Of a stretch of 64,000 nt of DNA, positions 49,597 through 57,986 are shown in pieces. The stretch's first letter is position 1, and each line of letters begins with the position of its first letter. The stretch lies in contig CAVQWS010000018.1 in the NCBI GenBank assembly GCA_963717725.1, positions 28,172-92,171 of the forward strand, written 5' to 3'. Below the pieces are notes generated by a model. It had not been told where the DNA came from. It saw only the letters and a program-made list of their open reading frames with translations, and did no database searches. A program made the position numbers and the translations under genes. Source of the DNA: AC-32 sp963717725 (GTDB lineage: Bacteria; Actinomycetota; Thermoleophilia; Gaiellales; Gaiellaceae).

Positions 49597-51288
49597 GTGG
49601 AAGCGGCCCACCTTCCCTGGCAGCACCTTGGCTCGCTACTGATCAACCGCGGTCTGCTGACCGTGGACCAGGTCAAGCAGTCCTTCGAGGAGCAGCAGCT
49701 GACCGGCAAGCGGCTCGGCGAGATCGTCGTCGGGCACGGGTGGGTCACGCCGCAGGACCTCGCCAAGGCGCTCGCCGACCAGAACGGGCTCGAGTACGTC
49801 GATCTGTCGGAGACCGACCTCGACCTCGAGGCGGCGATGCTGCTGCCGAAGGAGCTCGCCGGCCGCTACCAGGCCGTCCCGGTGCGGTTCGTCGGCGACG
49901 ACCTGCTGCTCGTGGCCGTCGCCGACCCGACCGACGTCGGCCGCGCCGACGATCTCCGCTTGGCCCTCGGCCACAACGTACGGCTCGCCGTCTCCGAGCC
50001 TTCGGACCTCGAGCGGACGATCAAGAAGCTCTACCGCACGCAGATCGAGGTCGTCGAGGAGACCGCGGCTCCTGAGCTCACCTTCGACCCGATCGCTCAG
50101 CGCGAGGACATCGCCGAGTCGAGCGACGACACGCCGGCGGTGAAGCTCGTTCACGCGACGCTCGCGCAGGCGATCGAGGACGGCGCCTCCGACATCCACT
50201 TCGAGCCGCAGGAGGACGACATGATCGTCCGCGCGCGGATCGACGGCGTCACGCGGCCCGTGGCGCTGATCCCGAAGCAGATGCAGCTCGGCGTCATCAG
50301 CCGGCTGAAGATCATGGGCAACCTGGACATCGCCGAGCGGCGCGCGCCGCAGGACGGCCGCGTGTCGATCCGCTTCCAGGGCAACCCGCTCGACCTGCGC
50401 ATCGCGATCATGCCGACCACCTACGGCGAGCAGGTCGTGCTCCGGATCATGCACCGCGCCGTCTCGAAGCCCGACCTCGGGGAGCTCGGCATGACCGAGG
50501 CGGCGCGCGAGCATTTCGAGAAGGCGATCCGGCAGCCGTATGGAGCGGTCGTCGTGTGTGGCCCGACCGGGTCAGGAAAGACGACCACCCTGTACACGGC
50601 GCTGCACCTGCTCAACGACCCGGGGCACGTGGTGATGACAATCGAGGACCCGGTCGAGGACCAGATCCGCGGGATCAACCACATCGAGATCTCCCCGAAG
50701 AGCGGGCTCACGTTCGCGCGCGGGCTGCGAACGATCCTGCGCTCCGATCCCGACGTGCTGCTCGTCGGCGAGATCCGCGACGAGGAGACGGCCGGGATCG
50801 CGATGCAGGCCGGCATGACCGGTCACCTCGTGCTCACCACCGTCCACGCGCACAACGCGGCGAGCGCGATCGAGCGGCTGAAGGACATGGGAGTCGAGCC
50901 CGGCCTGCTGGCGAACGCGGTCAACTGCATCGTCGCGCAGCGGCTCGCGCGGCGGCTTTGCACCGACTGCCGCGAGGCGTACTGGCCGACCGACGAGGAG
51001 CTCGAGGCGATGGGGATGCTCGAGCGGAAGGGCGAGGTCTACCTGCACAACTCGAAGGGCTGCGGACGCTGCGCCGGCACCGGCTACCGCGGACGGGTCG
51101 CGCTCTACGAGGTGATGCCGGTCACCACCGAGATCCGGCGGCTGGTGGGCGCGCCGACCGACCAGATCTTCGACGCCGCCGTGCGCGAGGGTATGACCAC
51201 GCTGCGCCAGGACGGCATGCGGCTCTGCCTCGAGGGCGTCTCCTCGCTGGACGAGATCCGCCGCGTGACCGGCGACCGGCTCGGCTAG
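49597..51288 (+). CDS. PilB/GspE-family assembly ATPase (type IV pilus or type II secretion)
   Basis: A 563-residue hexameric ATPase from the GTG at 49597. The N-terminal T2SSE_N domains show LGSLLINRGLLTVDQVKQSF and DQNGLEYVDLSETDLDLEAA, then LLLVAVADPTDVGRADDLR. The ATPase core has Walker A VCGPTGSGKTTTLYT (about 320-334) and the Asp box TIEDPVEDQIRGI. Walker B is LLVGEIRDEETAGI and the His box LVLTTVHAHNAASAI. A tetracysteine zinc site (CTDC ... CGRC) near 455-495 is typical of PilB/GspE. No pilC, pilT or pseudopilin genes lie in the window. The ribosome-binding site is weak. Confidence 0.93.
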   Translation: MEAAHLPWQHLGSLLINRGLLTVDQVKQSFEEQQLTGKRLGEIVVGHGWVTPQDLAKALADQNGLEYVDLSETDLDLEAAMLLPKELAGRYQAVPVRFVGDDLLLVAVADPTDVGRADDLRLALGHNVRLAVSEPSDLERTIKKLYRTQIEVVEETAAPELTFDPIAQREDIAESSDDTPAVKLVHATLAQAIEDGASDIHFEPQEDDMIVRARIDGVTRPVALIPKQMQLGVISRLKIMGNLDIAERRAPQDGRVSIRFQGNPLDLRIAIMPTTYGEQVVLRIMHRAVSKPDLGELGMTEAAREHFEKAIRQPYGAVVVCGPTGSGKTTTLYTALHLLNDPGHVVMTIEDPVEDQIRGINHIEISPKSGLTFARGLRTILRSDPDVLLVGEIRDEETAGIAMQAGMTGHLVLTTVHAHNAASAIERLKDMGVEPGLLANAVNCIVAQRLARRLCTDCREAYWPTDEELEAMGMLERKGEVYLHNSKGCGRCAGTGYRGRVALYEVMPVTTEIRRLVGAPTDQIFDAAVREGMTTLRQDGMRLCLEGVSSLDEIRRVTGDRLG

Positions 51289-51300
51289 CTAGCTAGCTAG
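51285..51300. repeat. Four tandem CTAG tetranucleotides across two convergent stop codons
   Basis: CTAG repeated four times (51285-51300). The first copy supplies the TAG stop of the pilB-like gene on the plus strand, and the last supplies the TAG of the TPR gene on the minus strand. CTAG is usually rare in bacterial genomes. The block gives stop codons in more than one frame on both strands. Confidence 0.85.
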
Positions 51301-51647
51301 TCCAGGTCGCGGATGCGCGAGGCGTACGCCGCCTCGCCCGGCCTGAGCGAGCTCGCCAGCTTGTAGTGGCCGTTGGCCTCCTGCTCGCGGCCCTGCTTCT
51401 CGAGGCAGCGGCCGAGCGCGTAGTGGGCGTAGTCGTCCACCGGCGCGAGCTCGAGCATCTTCCGGAACTCCGACTCGGCTTCCGCGTAGCGGTGGATCCG
51501 GAAGTACGCGATCCCGAGCGCCTCGCGGATCGAGGCCTTCTCCGGCTCGCGCCGCTTCGCCTTCTCGAGCGCGACCGTCGCCTGGGCGGCGCGGCCCTTC
51601 TGGAGGTGCGCCCGGCCCTGCTGGAAGAGATCGAAGGTCTCGCTCAT
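51297..51647 (-). CDS. Small tetratricopeptide repeat (TPR) protein
   Basis: A 116-residue protein with about three TPR units: FDLFQQGRAHLQKGRAAQAT, then IREALGIAYFRIHRYAEAES and DDYAHYALGRCLEKQGREQE, with the usual small-residue and proline-break pattern (PVDDYAHYALG). It has no signal peptide, so it is cytoplasmic and probably a scaffold. The ATG is at 51647. It follows the transglutaminase gene on the same strand, after a 41-bp gap. Confidence 0.85.
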   Translation of the reverse strand: MSETFDLFQQGRAHLQKGRAAQATVALEKAKRREPEKASIREALGIAYFRIHRYAEAESEFRKMLELAPVDDYAHYALGRCLEKQGREQEANGHYKLASSLRPGEAAYASRIRDLD

Positions 51648-51688
51648 CGCGCTCTAAGTGAAGCGGACCTGCCCGCTCCCGCCGAGGC

Positions 51689-53947
51689 CTAAGCGAGCCC
51701 CAGCGAGCGAAGCGAGAGCAGGCCGCGCACGCGCTCCGAGCGGGTGAGCGCCCGCCGCATTCCCCGTCGCAGCGCCCGCAGGTCGCGACGCATCGCGCGA
51801 GCCGCCTCGCGGGCACCGACGCCCGGTGCGAAGCGGGCCGCGGTCGCGTGCAGGCCGAACGCGCCCGCCTCGACCCGGAACTCTGACTCTACGAGTGCCG
51901 CCAACTCACGCAGCGTGGCACTGGCCGGCACGTCCACGCCCTGGTCGAGCAGGAAGTCACGGAGCTCGGCGCGGCAGGCGCCGGCCAGGCGGCGCGGGTC
52001 ACGCGTCAGGAAGCGCGAGCCGCGGCGGAGCAGCTTCGCCAGCACGAGCAGGACGACCGCGCCCGCGAGCGCCAGGGCAAGCAGTCGCAGGATCCCCCAG
52101 TCGCGCCGGTGACCACTCGTCGAGACCGCCCCGGCCGCAAGGGCCCCGAGCACCGGCACGTCCGGCGAGGTTCGGGCCTTCGTGCCGAAGCCGAGCGTGT
52201 TCGCCAGCGTGTTCCCGAATTGCCCAAAGCCCTTCTTCCCGGCGAGGACGGCCGCCGCGGCGGAGATGTCGAAGCTCGGCGAGGAGGCTGAGTACGAGCC
52301 GGCGAGGCCGCCGCGCCCCGGCGTCGGGTCGAACGGCACCCAGCCCCAGCCGCGGAACCAGACCTCGACCCACATGTGCGCGTCGCGGTCGGACACGACC
52401 CACTCGCCGTGCCGGTAGTTCCCGCTCGCAAACCCGACGGCAACGCGCGACGGGATCCCGAGGTAGCGCAACATCAGCGCCATCGCGCCGGCGAAGTGCT
52501 GGCAGTAGCCGCGCTGCGTGCGCGCGACGAAGTCTTCGAGCGGCGCGACTCCGGCGGGCGGCTTGGGCGGATGCTGGTCGTAGACGAAGCCGCCGCCGAA
52601 ACGGAACCACTGCTCGAGCGCAACCGCCGCGGCGTACGGGCTGCGCGCGCCGGCGGTCAGCTGCTCGGCGCGTGCCGCCAGTCGTGCGAACGGCCGCAGC
52701 TCATCGGCGCGGGCAAAGCTCGTCATCAGGTAGTGCACATAGGCCGCGCGGTCCGGCCGGCCGAACAGCCTCGGGTAGACGCGCGGCTCCACCTCTCGGT
52801 ACTCGTCGTCGGGCGCCACGATCGGGCCCGAGTAGATCGGTTTCGAGGCGGCGAGCTGCGTCGGCGTCGGTCTCGGCGCGTAGCTCCAGACGTCGTAGGT
52901 ATCGCCTCGCGAGAGGTCGTCCTCGGCCATCGCCACCCCCGTCGGGTCGTACGAGACGCTGCCGACGCCGTCGCCGGGCGCGAAGCGGACCGGGACGCTG
53001 CCGCCCGGGAGCCGGTGGTCGCGCAGGGCCTCGATCGTCACATGCTGCTCCTCCCAGTCGTCCTGCCGCAGCTCGCGCGGCGGAATCAGCCCACCCTGGG
53101 CGAGCGGCACGGGCGGGTCGCCGAAGACGGGCGAGATCTCCTCGAACCACGTTCCGTGTTCGACGGTGTTCAGCACCGAGACGCGCCAGTAGTGCGTCTC
53201 CGGCCCCGCCTTGACGCGCATGACGGTCGTCGGCTTACCGTGGAAGGTGAGCCCGCTGTAGCTCGAGTTCCAGACGTAGGAGACGTCGACCGGCTTCGCG
53301 GGCTTGGTGTACGGGTCCCAGTGCTGCCAGTCGAGGAAGGCGCGCTTGGCGAAGGCGGGCGAGCTCGTCGCGGCGAGCGCCACGAGCAGGACGAGTGTGC
53401 CCGCGGCCAGTGCGGCGCCTGCGCCGCGCACCGGGCCGGGCCTGAGCACGACCGCGGTGGCGAGCACCGCGACTAGCAGCAGACAGCCGCGCAGCAGGTC
53501 ATGGCCCGGGAGCAGCGTTCCCGGCCAGCCGACGCCGACGACCAGCGCGATCGCGGCAAGGCCCGGCCGGCGGGCGGCCACCGCCAGCGCGAAGGCGAGC
53601 GTGAAGGCGAACAGCGCGACCAGCAGCACGCCGTGCATGCGCGGGTGCGCGGCCGGGTTGAACGGCACCTGGTAGTCGTAGAACTCGAGGAAACCGCTGC
53701 CGAAGCGCGAGAGCATGCGCCCGGGCAGCGCCCAGACATGCCCGACGCCGAAGGCGATCGCGCCGGTGACGAGCAGCGCGATGACACAGGCGGCGATCCG
53801 CGGGCTTCGAGGCCGAACGAGCGCGGCGGCGATCGCGAGCAGGACCACCAGTGTTGCTTGCCCTGCGTCGTGGCCGCTCTCGAGGCTCATCCAGCTCCAG
53901 GCGAGCAGCGGCGCCCCGAGCGCGGCGATGAGCAGCGCCCTACCCAT
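51689..53947 (-). CDS. Transglutaminase-like membrane protein (DUF3488/transglutaminase/DUF4129)
   Basis: The protein is about 752 aa from the ATG at 53947, overlapping the DUF58 gene by 8 bp. An N-terminal membrane block of about six helices (ALLIAALGAPLLAWSWMSLE through LLVALAATSSPAFA) precedes a long extracytoplasmic part with the transglutaminase core. Its catalytic Cys is in QRGYCQHFAGAMALMLRYLG and the His/Asp in SDRDAHMWVEVWFRGWG and VPFDPTPG. A further helix (LLALALAGAVVLLVLAKLL) and a cytoplasmic DUF4129-type region follow. It belongs to the MoxR-DUF58-transglutaminase module of actinobacteria, thought to act in envelope protein processing or crosslinking. Confidence 0.93.
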   Translation of the reverse strand: MGRALLIAALGAPLLAWSWMSLESGHDAGQATLVVLLAIAAALVRPRSPRIAACVIALLVTGAIAFGVGHVWALPGRMLSRFGSGFLEFYDYQVPFNPAAHPRMHGVLLVALFAFTLAFALAVAARRPGLAAIALVVGVGWPGTLLPGHDLLRGCLLLVAVLATAVVLRPGPVRGAGAALAAGTLVLLVALAATSSPAFAKRAFLDWQHWDPYTKPAKPVDVSYVWNSSYSGLTFHGKPTTVMRVKAGPETHYWRVSVLNTVEHGTWFEEISPVFGDPPVPLAQGGLIPPRELRQDDWEEQHVTIEALRDHRLPGGSVPVRFAPGDGVGSVSYDPTGVAMAEDDLSRGDTYDVWSYAPRPTPTQLAASKPIYSGPIVAPDDEYREVEPRVYPRLFGRPDRAAYVHYLMTSFARADELRPFARLAARAEQLTAGARSPYAAAVALEQWFRFGGGFVYDQHPPKPPAGVAPLEDFVARTQRGYCQHFAGAMALMLRYLGIPSRVAVGFASGNYRHGEWVVSDRDAHMWVEVWFRGWGWVPFDPTPGRGGLAGSYSASSPSFDISAAAAVLAGKKGFGQFGNTLANTLGFGTKARTSPDVPVLGALAAGAVSTSGHRRDWGILRLLALALAGAVVLLVLAKLLRRGSRFLTRDPRRLAGACRAELRDFLLDQGVDVPASATLRELAALVESEFRVEAGAFGLHATAARFAPGVGAREAARAMRRDLRALRRGMRRALTRSERVRGLLSLRSLGLA

Positions 53948-55127
53948 GCGCGGCCTCCACCTTGGCCGCGCCGAGCCGCTCGGCCAGGTCGTCGCCGTCG
54001 CGCACCAGCGCCACCGAGATGCCCGCCGCCTGCAGGCGCAGCAGCTCGGGCAGCGGCTTCGGGGCCGCGTCGGCGAAGCTCGACGGGTCGACGAAGACGA
54101 GCGAGACGCTGCCGCTGGCGAGCGCACGCTCGACGAGGCGCTCGACGAGGCGCGGCGCCAGCGAGGCGGTCACGACCGCCAGCTCGAGCGACCGCGCGAC
54201 CGCGCTCGAATGGTCCGCGAGCACCGCGGCGAGCGGCGGGCCCGGCTCCGGCTCCACGGCCGCGAGCAGGTCGAGGGCCTGCCGCCAGTCCCCCTCCGCC
54301 GAGCGAATGCCCTGCAGCTCCGCGTGCGCGCCGTTGACGACGAGCACCGCCCGTCGTCCACGCCGGACGTGCGAGAACAGGAGCGACCCCGCCGCACGCA
54401 CCTGCACGTCGAAGCTCCCGCCGACGACCGCCTCCGGGTCGGCGTCGAGCACGACCGCCACCTCATCGCGCGGCGAGTCCTCCAACTCCTTGACCATCAA
54501 CTGCCCGCGCCTCGCGGTCGAGCGCCAGTGCACCTTGCGCAGCGAGTCGCCGTGCTCGTAGTCGCGCACGCTGTGCAGGTCGAAGCCGGAGGGCCGCCGC
54601 AGCAGCAGCCGCCGGCCGTCGTGCGAGCGCGTGCCGCTCTCGGAGAAGAGCCGGTCGAGCTCGACCAGGCGCGGGTAGACGAGCAGCGCCCCGGGTGACT
54701 CGAGCGCCTGTTCGACCCGCTCGAGGCCGAACGGGTCCTCGATCACCGCGACCGAGCGCTCGAACTCGTAGCGGCCGCGCGGCAAGCGCTCGAGCACGTA
54801 GCGGGCGTACCCGGTCGCGCCGACTGGTGTGGCGATCTCGCCGAGCTTCCCGATCCGCTCGCGCAGCGTCCAGCGCGCGGGCACGAGCCGGTGCTCCGAG
54901 TCGAGCCGCACGGTGACCTCGACGTCCTCGCCCTCGAGCCGCTCGCCCGAGGCCAGCGTCCGCCGGATCCGCAACGGCCGGTTCGCCAGCGCCGTCCACA
55001 GCCACGCCAGCAACACCGCCACCGGCAGCCCGATCGCGACCGGGTAGAGGATCTTCGAGCCGAACGCCCAGGCGGCCAGGTAGGTCGTCGCGCCCAGGGC
55101 GAGGGCGAGACGGCCGCGGCCGGTCAT
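53940..55127 (-). CDS. DUF58 domain protein
   Basis: A 395-residue protein. Two N-terminal transmembrane helices (LALALGATTYLAAWAFG and ILYPVAIGLPVAVLLAWLW) are followed by a beta-rich extracytoplasmic or peripheral region. The DUF58/VWA-like core has SGFDLHSVRDYEHGDSLRKV followed by HWRSTARRGQLMVKEL, the family signature. The following DEVAVVLDADPEAV occupies the place of the VWA metal-binding loop. The ATG overlaps the moxR stop by 4 bp. Its family co-occurs with MoxR ATPases and transglutaminases; function within the complex is unknown. Confidence 0.92.
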   Translation of the reverse strand: MTGRGRLALALGATTYLAAWAFGSKILYPVAIGLPVAVLLAWLWTALANRPLRIRRTLASGERLEGEDVEVTVRLDSEHRLVPARWTLRERIGKLGEIATPVGATGYARYVLERLPRGRYEFERSVAVIEDPFGLERVEQALESPGALLVYPRLVELDRLFSESGTRSHDGRRLLLRRPSGFDLHSVRDYEHGDSLRKVHWRSTARRGQLMVKELEDSPRDEVAVVLDADPEAVVGGSFDVQVRAAGSLLFSHVRRGRRAVLVVNGAHAELQGIRSAEGDWRQALDLLAAVEPEPGPPLAAVLADHSSAVARSLELAVVTASLAPRLVERLVERALASGSVSLVFVDPSSFADAAPKPLPELLRLQAAGISVALVRDGDDLAERLGAAKVEAAHG

Positions 55128-56089
55128 ACCGGAACGGGTGTGTGCTCGAGCGTTTCCCGGACGAGTTCCCCGCCTGTCAGCCCGGCCGCGCGAGCCTCGG
55201 GCGCGACGATCAGGCGGTGGGCGAGCACGGGCTCGGCCGCCGCCTTGACGTCGTCGGGCGCGACGAAGCCGCGCCCGTCCGCGAGCGCCTGCGCTTTGGC
55301 CACGCGCAGGAGCGCGATCCCGGCCCGCGGGCTCGCGCCGAGGTAGACCCGAGCGTCGCCGCGCGTCTGGCGCAGGAGGGTGACGACGTAGCGGTTGACG
55401 CTCTCCTCGACGAAGACTTCGCTGGCGGCCGCCGCGAGCGAGCGCACGTCGGCGGCGGTGGCGACCGGCCGCAGCGACTCGAGCGGCGGGTCGCTCGTCT
55501 GCTCGGTCAGCATCCGCGCCTCGTCCGGCAGCGGCGGGTACCCGATCTCGATCCGCAGCGTGAAGCGGTCGAGCTGGGCCTCGGGCAGTGGGTAGGTGCC
55601 CTCGTACTCGATCGGGTTCTGGGTCGCGACCACCATGAACGGCGCGGCCAGCTCGTAGCTGACGCCGTCGACAGTGACCTGGTTCTCCTGCATCGACTCG
55701 AGCAGCGCGGCTTGGGTCTTCGGCGACGCGCGGTTGATCTCGTCGACCAGCAGCAGGTTCGCGAACACCGGGCCGGGCCGGAACTCGAACTCATTCGTTC
55801 GCTGGTTGAAGACGTTCACACCGGTCACGTCCGAGGGCAGCAGGTCGGGCGTGAACTGCATGCGCGAGAAGGAGCAGTCAACCGAGCGCGCGAGCGCCTT
55901 CGCCAGCATCGTCTTCCCGACACCCGGGAAGTCCTCGATGATCAGATGGCCCTCGGCGACGAGGCAGAGGACGACCAGGCGGAGCGTCTCCTCGGACGCG
56001 TGCACGACCTGGGCGAGGTTGCCGACGATCCGTTGGATCGCGTCGGCGGCCGCGGTGTCGACGCGTTCCCTGCCTACGGCTTCGTCCAT
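55124..56089 (-). CDS. MoxR-family AAA ATPase
   Basis: A 321-residue AAA+ chaperone-like ATPase. Walker A is EDFPGVGKTMLAKALARS, the sensor region RMQFTPDLLPSDVTGVNVFN and Walker B LLLVDEINRASPKTQAALLE. The MoxR signature QENQVTVDGVSYELAAPFMV and VATQNPIEYEGTYPLPEAQL are present, and so is GASPRAGIALLRVAKAQAL. It probably remodels DUF58/VWA partners encoded immediately downstream. The start is ATG at 56089; the first 16 bp overlap the coaBC end. Confidence 0.95.
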   Translation of the reverse strand: MDEAVGRERVDTAAADAIQRIVGNLAQVVHASEETLRLVVLCLVAEGHLIIEDFPGVGKTMLAKALARSVDCSFSRMQFTPDLLPSDVTGVNVFNQRTNEFEFRPGPVFANLLLVDEINRASPKTQAALLESMQENQVTVDGVSYELAAPFMVVATQNPIEYEGTYPLPEAQLDRFTLRIEIGYPPLPDEARMLTEQTSDPPLESLRPVATAADVRSLAAAASEVFVEESVNRYVVTLLRQTRGDARVYLGASPRAGIALLRVAKAQALADGRGFVAPDDVKAAAEPVLAHRLIVAPEARAAGLTGGELVRETLEHTPVPV

Positions 56090-57252
56090 GCGCCTCCGTC
56101 CAGCCGGACGGCCACCTCGTCGAGGATCGCCGCCGCGATCCGTTCCTTCGCGGCCTTTTCGATTCGCCGCTCTCCCTCTGCCGAGACCAGCACGACCTCG
56201 TTCTCGGCCGAGTCGAAGCCGATGTCGTCGCGCCCCACATCGTTGAAGACGATCAGGTCGGCCCGCTTGTTGCCGAGCTTCTCGCGCGCGCGCTCGAGGC
56301 CGCGCTCGCCGCGGTCGGCCGCGAAGCCGACGAGCACCGCTATCGCGCCATTGTTCCGTCTCGAGCCCAGCTCGCGCAGGACGTCGGTCGTCGGCTCGAG
56401 CGTCACCGTCCAGGGCTCGTCGTCCTTGGGCCGCTTTCCTTGCTCGGCCTCGACCGGCCGATAGTCAGCGACGGCCGCAGCCATCACGACCACGTCCACG
56501 TCGCCGCGAGCGAGCGTCTCGCGGGCCACTTCCTCGGCGGTCGGCGCCTGCACCACGTCTACTCCTACGGGCGTGGGCACTGCAAGGTTCGACGCGACGA
56601 GCGTCACCTCCGCCCCGCGCCGGCGAGCCTCGGCGGCGAGCGCCGCGCCCATCCGGCCCGACGAGCGGTTGCCCAGGAAGCGGACCGCGTCGAGCGGCTC
56701 GCGGGTCCCGCCCGCGGTCACGAGCACGCGCCGGCCGCGCAGCTGTTCGCGCCGCTCGAGGCTCCCGGCCACGCGCTCGAAGATCGCCCCCGGCTCGCTC
56801 ATCCGCCCCACGCCGACCTCGCCTTCGGCCGTGTCGCCCTGCTCGGGACCGACCAGCTCGACGCCGCGGGCACGGACGAGCTCGACGTTCGCCTGCACAG
56901 CGTCGCTGCGCCACATGCGCGGGTTCATCGCCGGCGCGGCGACGACCGGGCCCTCGAACGCGAGCGCGGTCTGCGTCAGCACGTTGTCGGCCAGCCCGTG
57001 CGCGAGCTTGGCCAGGGTGTTCGCCGAGAGCGGCGCGACCACCAGCAGGTCGGCCTCGACCAGGTGCGGGTAGAGCTCGCGCGCCGCCTCACGACGGGCC
57101 AGCGCCTCGAAGGTCTTCGCCGAGACGAAGCTCTCGGCCTCGGGCGTCAGGATCGGCGTCACGTCGTGACCCGCCCGCACGAGCAGCCGCGCGAGCTCGC
57201 AGGCCTTGTAGACCGCGATTCCGCCAGTCACACCGAGAAGAACCCGAGCCAT
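56074..57252 (-). CDS. coaBC: Bifunctional phosphopantothenoylcysteine decarboxylase / phosphopantothenate-cysteine ligase
   Basis: Two consecutive steps of coenzyme A synthesis. The protein is about 392 aa from the ATG at 57252. The flavin-dependent decarboxylase half has VLLGVTGGIAVYKACELARL and ADLLVVAPLSANTLAKLAHG, then AAPAMNPRMW with the substrate-binding Asn. The ligase half has VLVTAGGTREPLDAVRFLGN followed by RSSGRMGAALA, then MAAAVADYRP and GFAADRGERGLERAREKLGN. The C-terminus has IVFNDVGRDDIGFDSAENEV, which is the usual KxxDLIVxND element. It lies downstream of rpoZ on the same strand across an interposed plus-strand gene. Confidence 0.95.
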   Translation of the reverse strand: MARVLLGVTGGIAVYKACELARLLVRAGHDVTPILTPEAESFVSAKTFEALARREAARELYPHLVEADLLVVAPLSANTLAKLAHGLADNVLTQTALAFEGPVVAAPAMNPRMWRSDAVQANVELVRARGVELVGPEQGDTAEGEVGVGRMSEPGAIFERVAGSLERREQLRGRRVLVTAGGTREPLDAVRFLGNRSSGRMGAALAAEARRRGAEVTLVASNLAVPTPVGVDVVQAPTAEEVARETLARGDVDVVVMAAAVADYRPVEAEQGKRPKDDEPWTVTLEPTTDVLRELGSRRNNGAIAVLVGFAADRGERGLERAREKLGNKRADLIVFNDVGRDDIGFDSAENEVVLVSAEGERRIEKAAKERIAAAILDEVAVRLDGGAWTKP

Positions 57253-57329
57253 GGGGCACATTGTGCCCGCCGCGGCCCAAACCGCGAATCCGGCGGGAGC
57301 GTAGTCAGGGCATCAACGAAAGGAGGCGC

Positions 57330-57716
57330 ATGCGGAAGAAGTCACTCGTGGCGCTCGCGGTCCTCGCCACCGTCGCCCTGACGGCGGCCGGAAGCGCGTT
57401 CAGCCACAACAGCTCCACGCCGACGCTGAAAGGCGTCGTCGGGCCCGGCTACTCGATCAAGCTCACAAAGGGCGGAAAGAAGATCGAGTCGCTGAAGGCC
57501 GGCACGTACAAGTTCGTGATCACCGACCGTTCGACGTATCACAACTTCACGGTCGAGCGCGAGAAGCCGTCGAAGCCGAAGCTCGAGAAACACCTCACCG
57601 GAACTGCCTTCACGGGCACGAAGACGGTCGAGATGACGCTCAAGCCCGGTAGCTGGAGCTTCTACTGCTCGAATCACGAAGCCCAGATGCACGGCGACTT
57701 CAAGGTCGCGAAGTAA
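57330..57716 (+). CDS. Secreted cupredoxin-like copper protein
   Basis: The protein is about 128 aa from the ATG at 57330, with AGGAGG at 57321-57326. The signal peptide (KKSLVALAVLATVALTAAGS) is cleaved near AFSHN. The mature cupredoxin domain has KFVITDRSTYHNFTVER with the first His ligand and ends SWSFYCSNHEAQMHGDFKVA, in which Cys, His and Met complete a type 1 blue-copper site (C-x2-H-x4-M). Such proteins shuttle electrons outside the membrane; a structural or metal-sensing role is also possible. It is divergent from coaBC and convergent with rpoZ. Confidence 0.88.
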   Translation: MRKKSLVALAVLATVALTAAGSAFSHNSSTPTLKGVVGPGYSIKLTKGGKKIESLKAGTYKFVITDRSTYHNFTVEREKPSKPKLEKHLTGTAFTGTKTVEMTLKPGSWSFYCSNHEAQMHGDFKVAK

Positions 57717-57731
57717 CACCAACCGCGAGGG

Positions 57732-57747
57732 GCCGCCAGCAGGCGGC
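57732..57747. terminator. Weak GC-rich hairpin between convergent cupredoxin and rpoZ genes
   Basis: GCCGCC and GGCGGC with a 4-nt loop between the convergent stops (57716 and 57756). GAGG/CCTC can extend it with internal mismatches. No U-run on either side, so the terminator call is weak. Confidence 0.35.
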
Positions 57748-57755
57748 GGCCTCCG

Positions 57756-57986
57756 CTACTTCGGGTAGGTGTACTTGATCTTGCCTTCCGAGATTTCCTC
57801 GAACGACATCGTCAAGTAGTTCTTCGAGCGCGACTCGACCAGCGGCGGCAGGAACTGGTCGAACGTGCCCTCGCCGAGCTGGTGGTGGTAGTTGTTGATC
57901 TGACGCGCACGCTTCGCGGCGACGATCACCAGCGCATACCGGGAATCGACATTGTCGAGCAGCTCGTCAACGCGGGGATGGATCAT
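57756..57986 (-). CDS. rpoZ: RNA polymerase omega subunit
   Basis: A 76-residue protein from the ATG at 57986, ending at 57756. The conserved DELLDNVDSRYALVIVAAKR, then ARQINNYHHQLGEGTFDQFL, and the C-terminal VESRSKNYLTMSFEEISEGK are typical of actinobacterial omega. It helps RpoC assembly. The gene overlaps the gmk 3' end by 20 bp and forms the usual mihF-gmk-rpoZ-coaBC order. A longer open frame upstream adds 14 residues without similarity. Confidence 0.93.
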   Translation of the reverse strand: MIHPRVDELLDNVDSRYALVIVAAKRARQINNYHHQLGEGTFDQFLPPLVESRSKNYLTMSFEEISEGKIKYTYPK

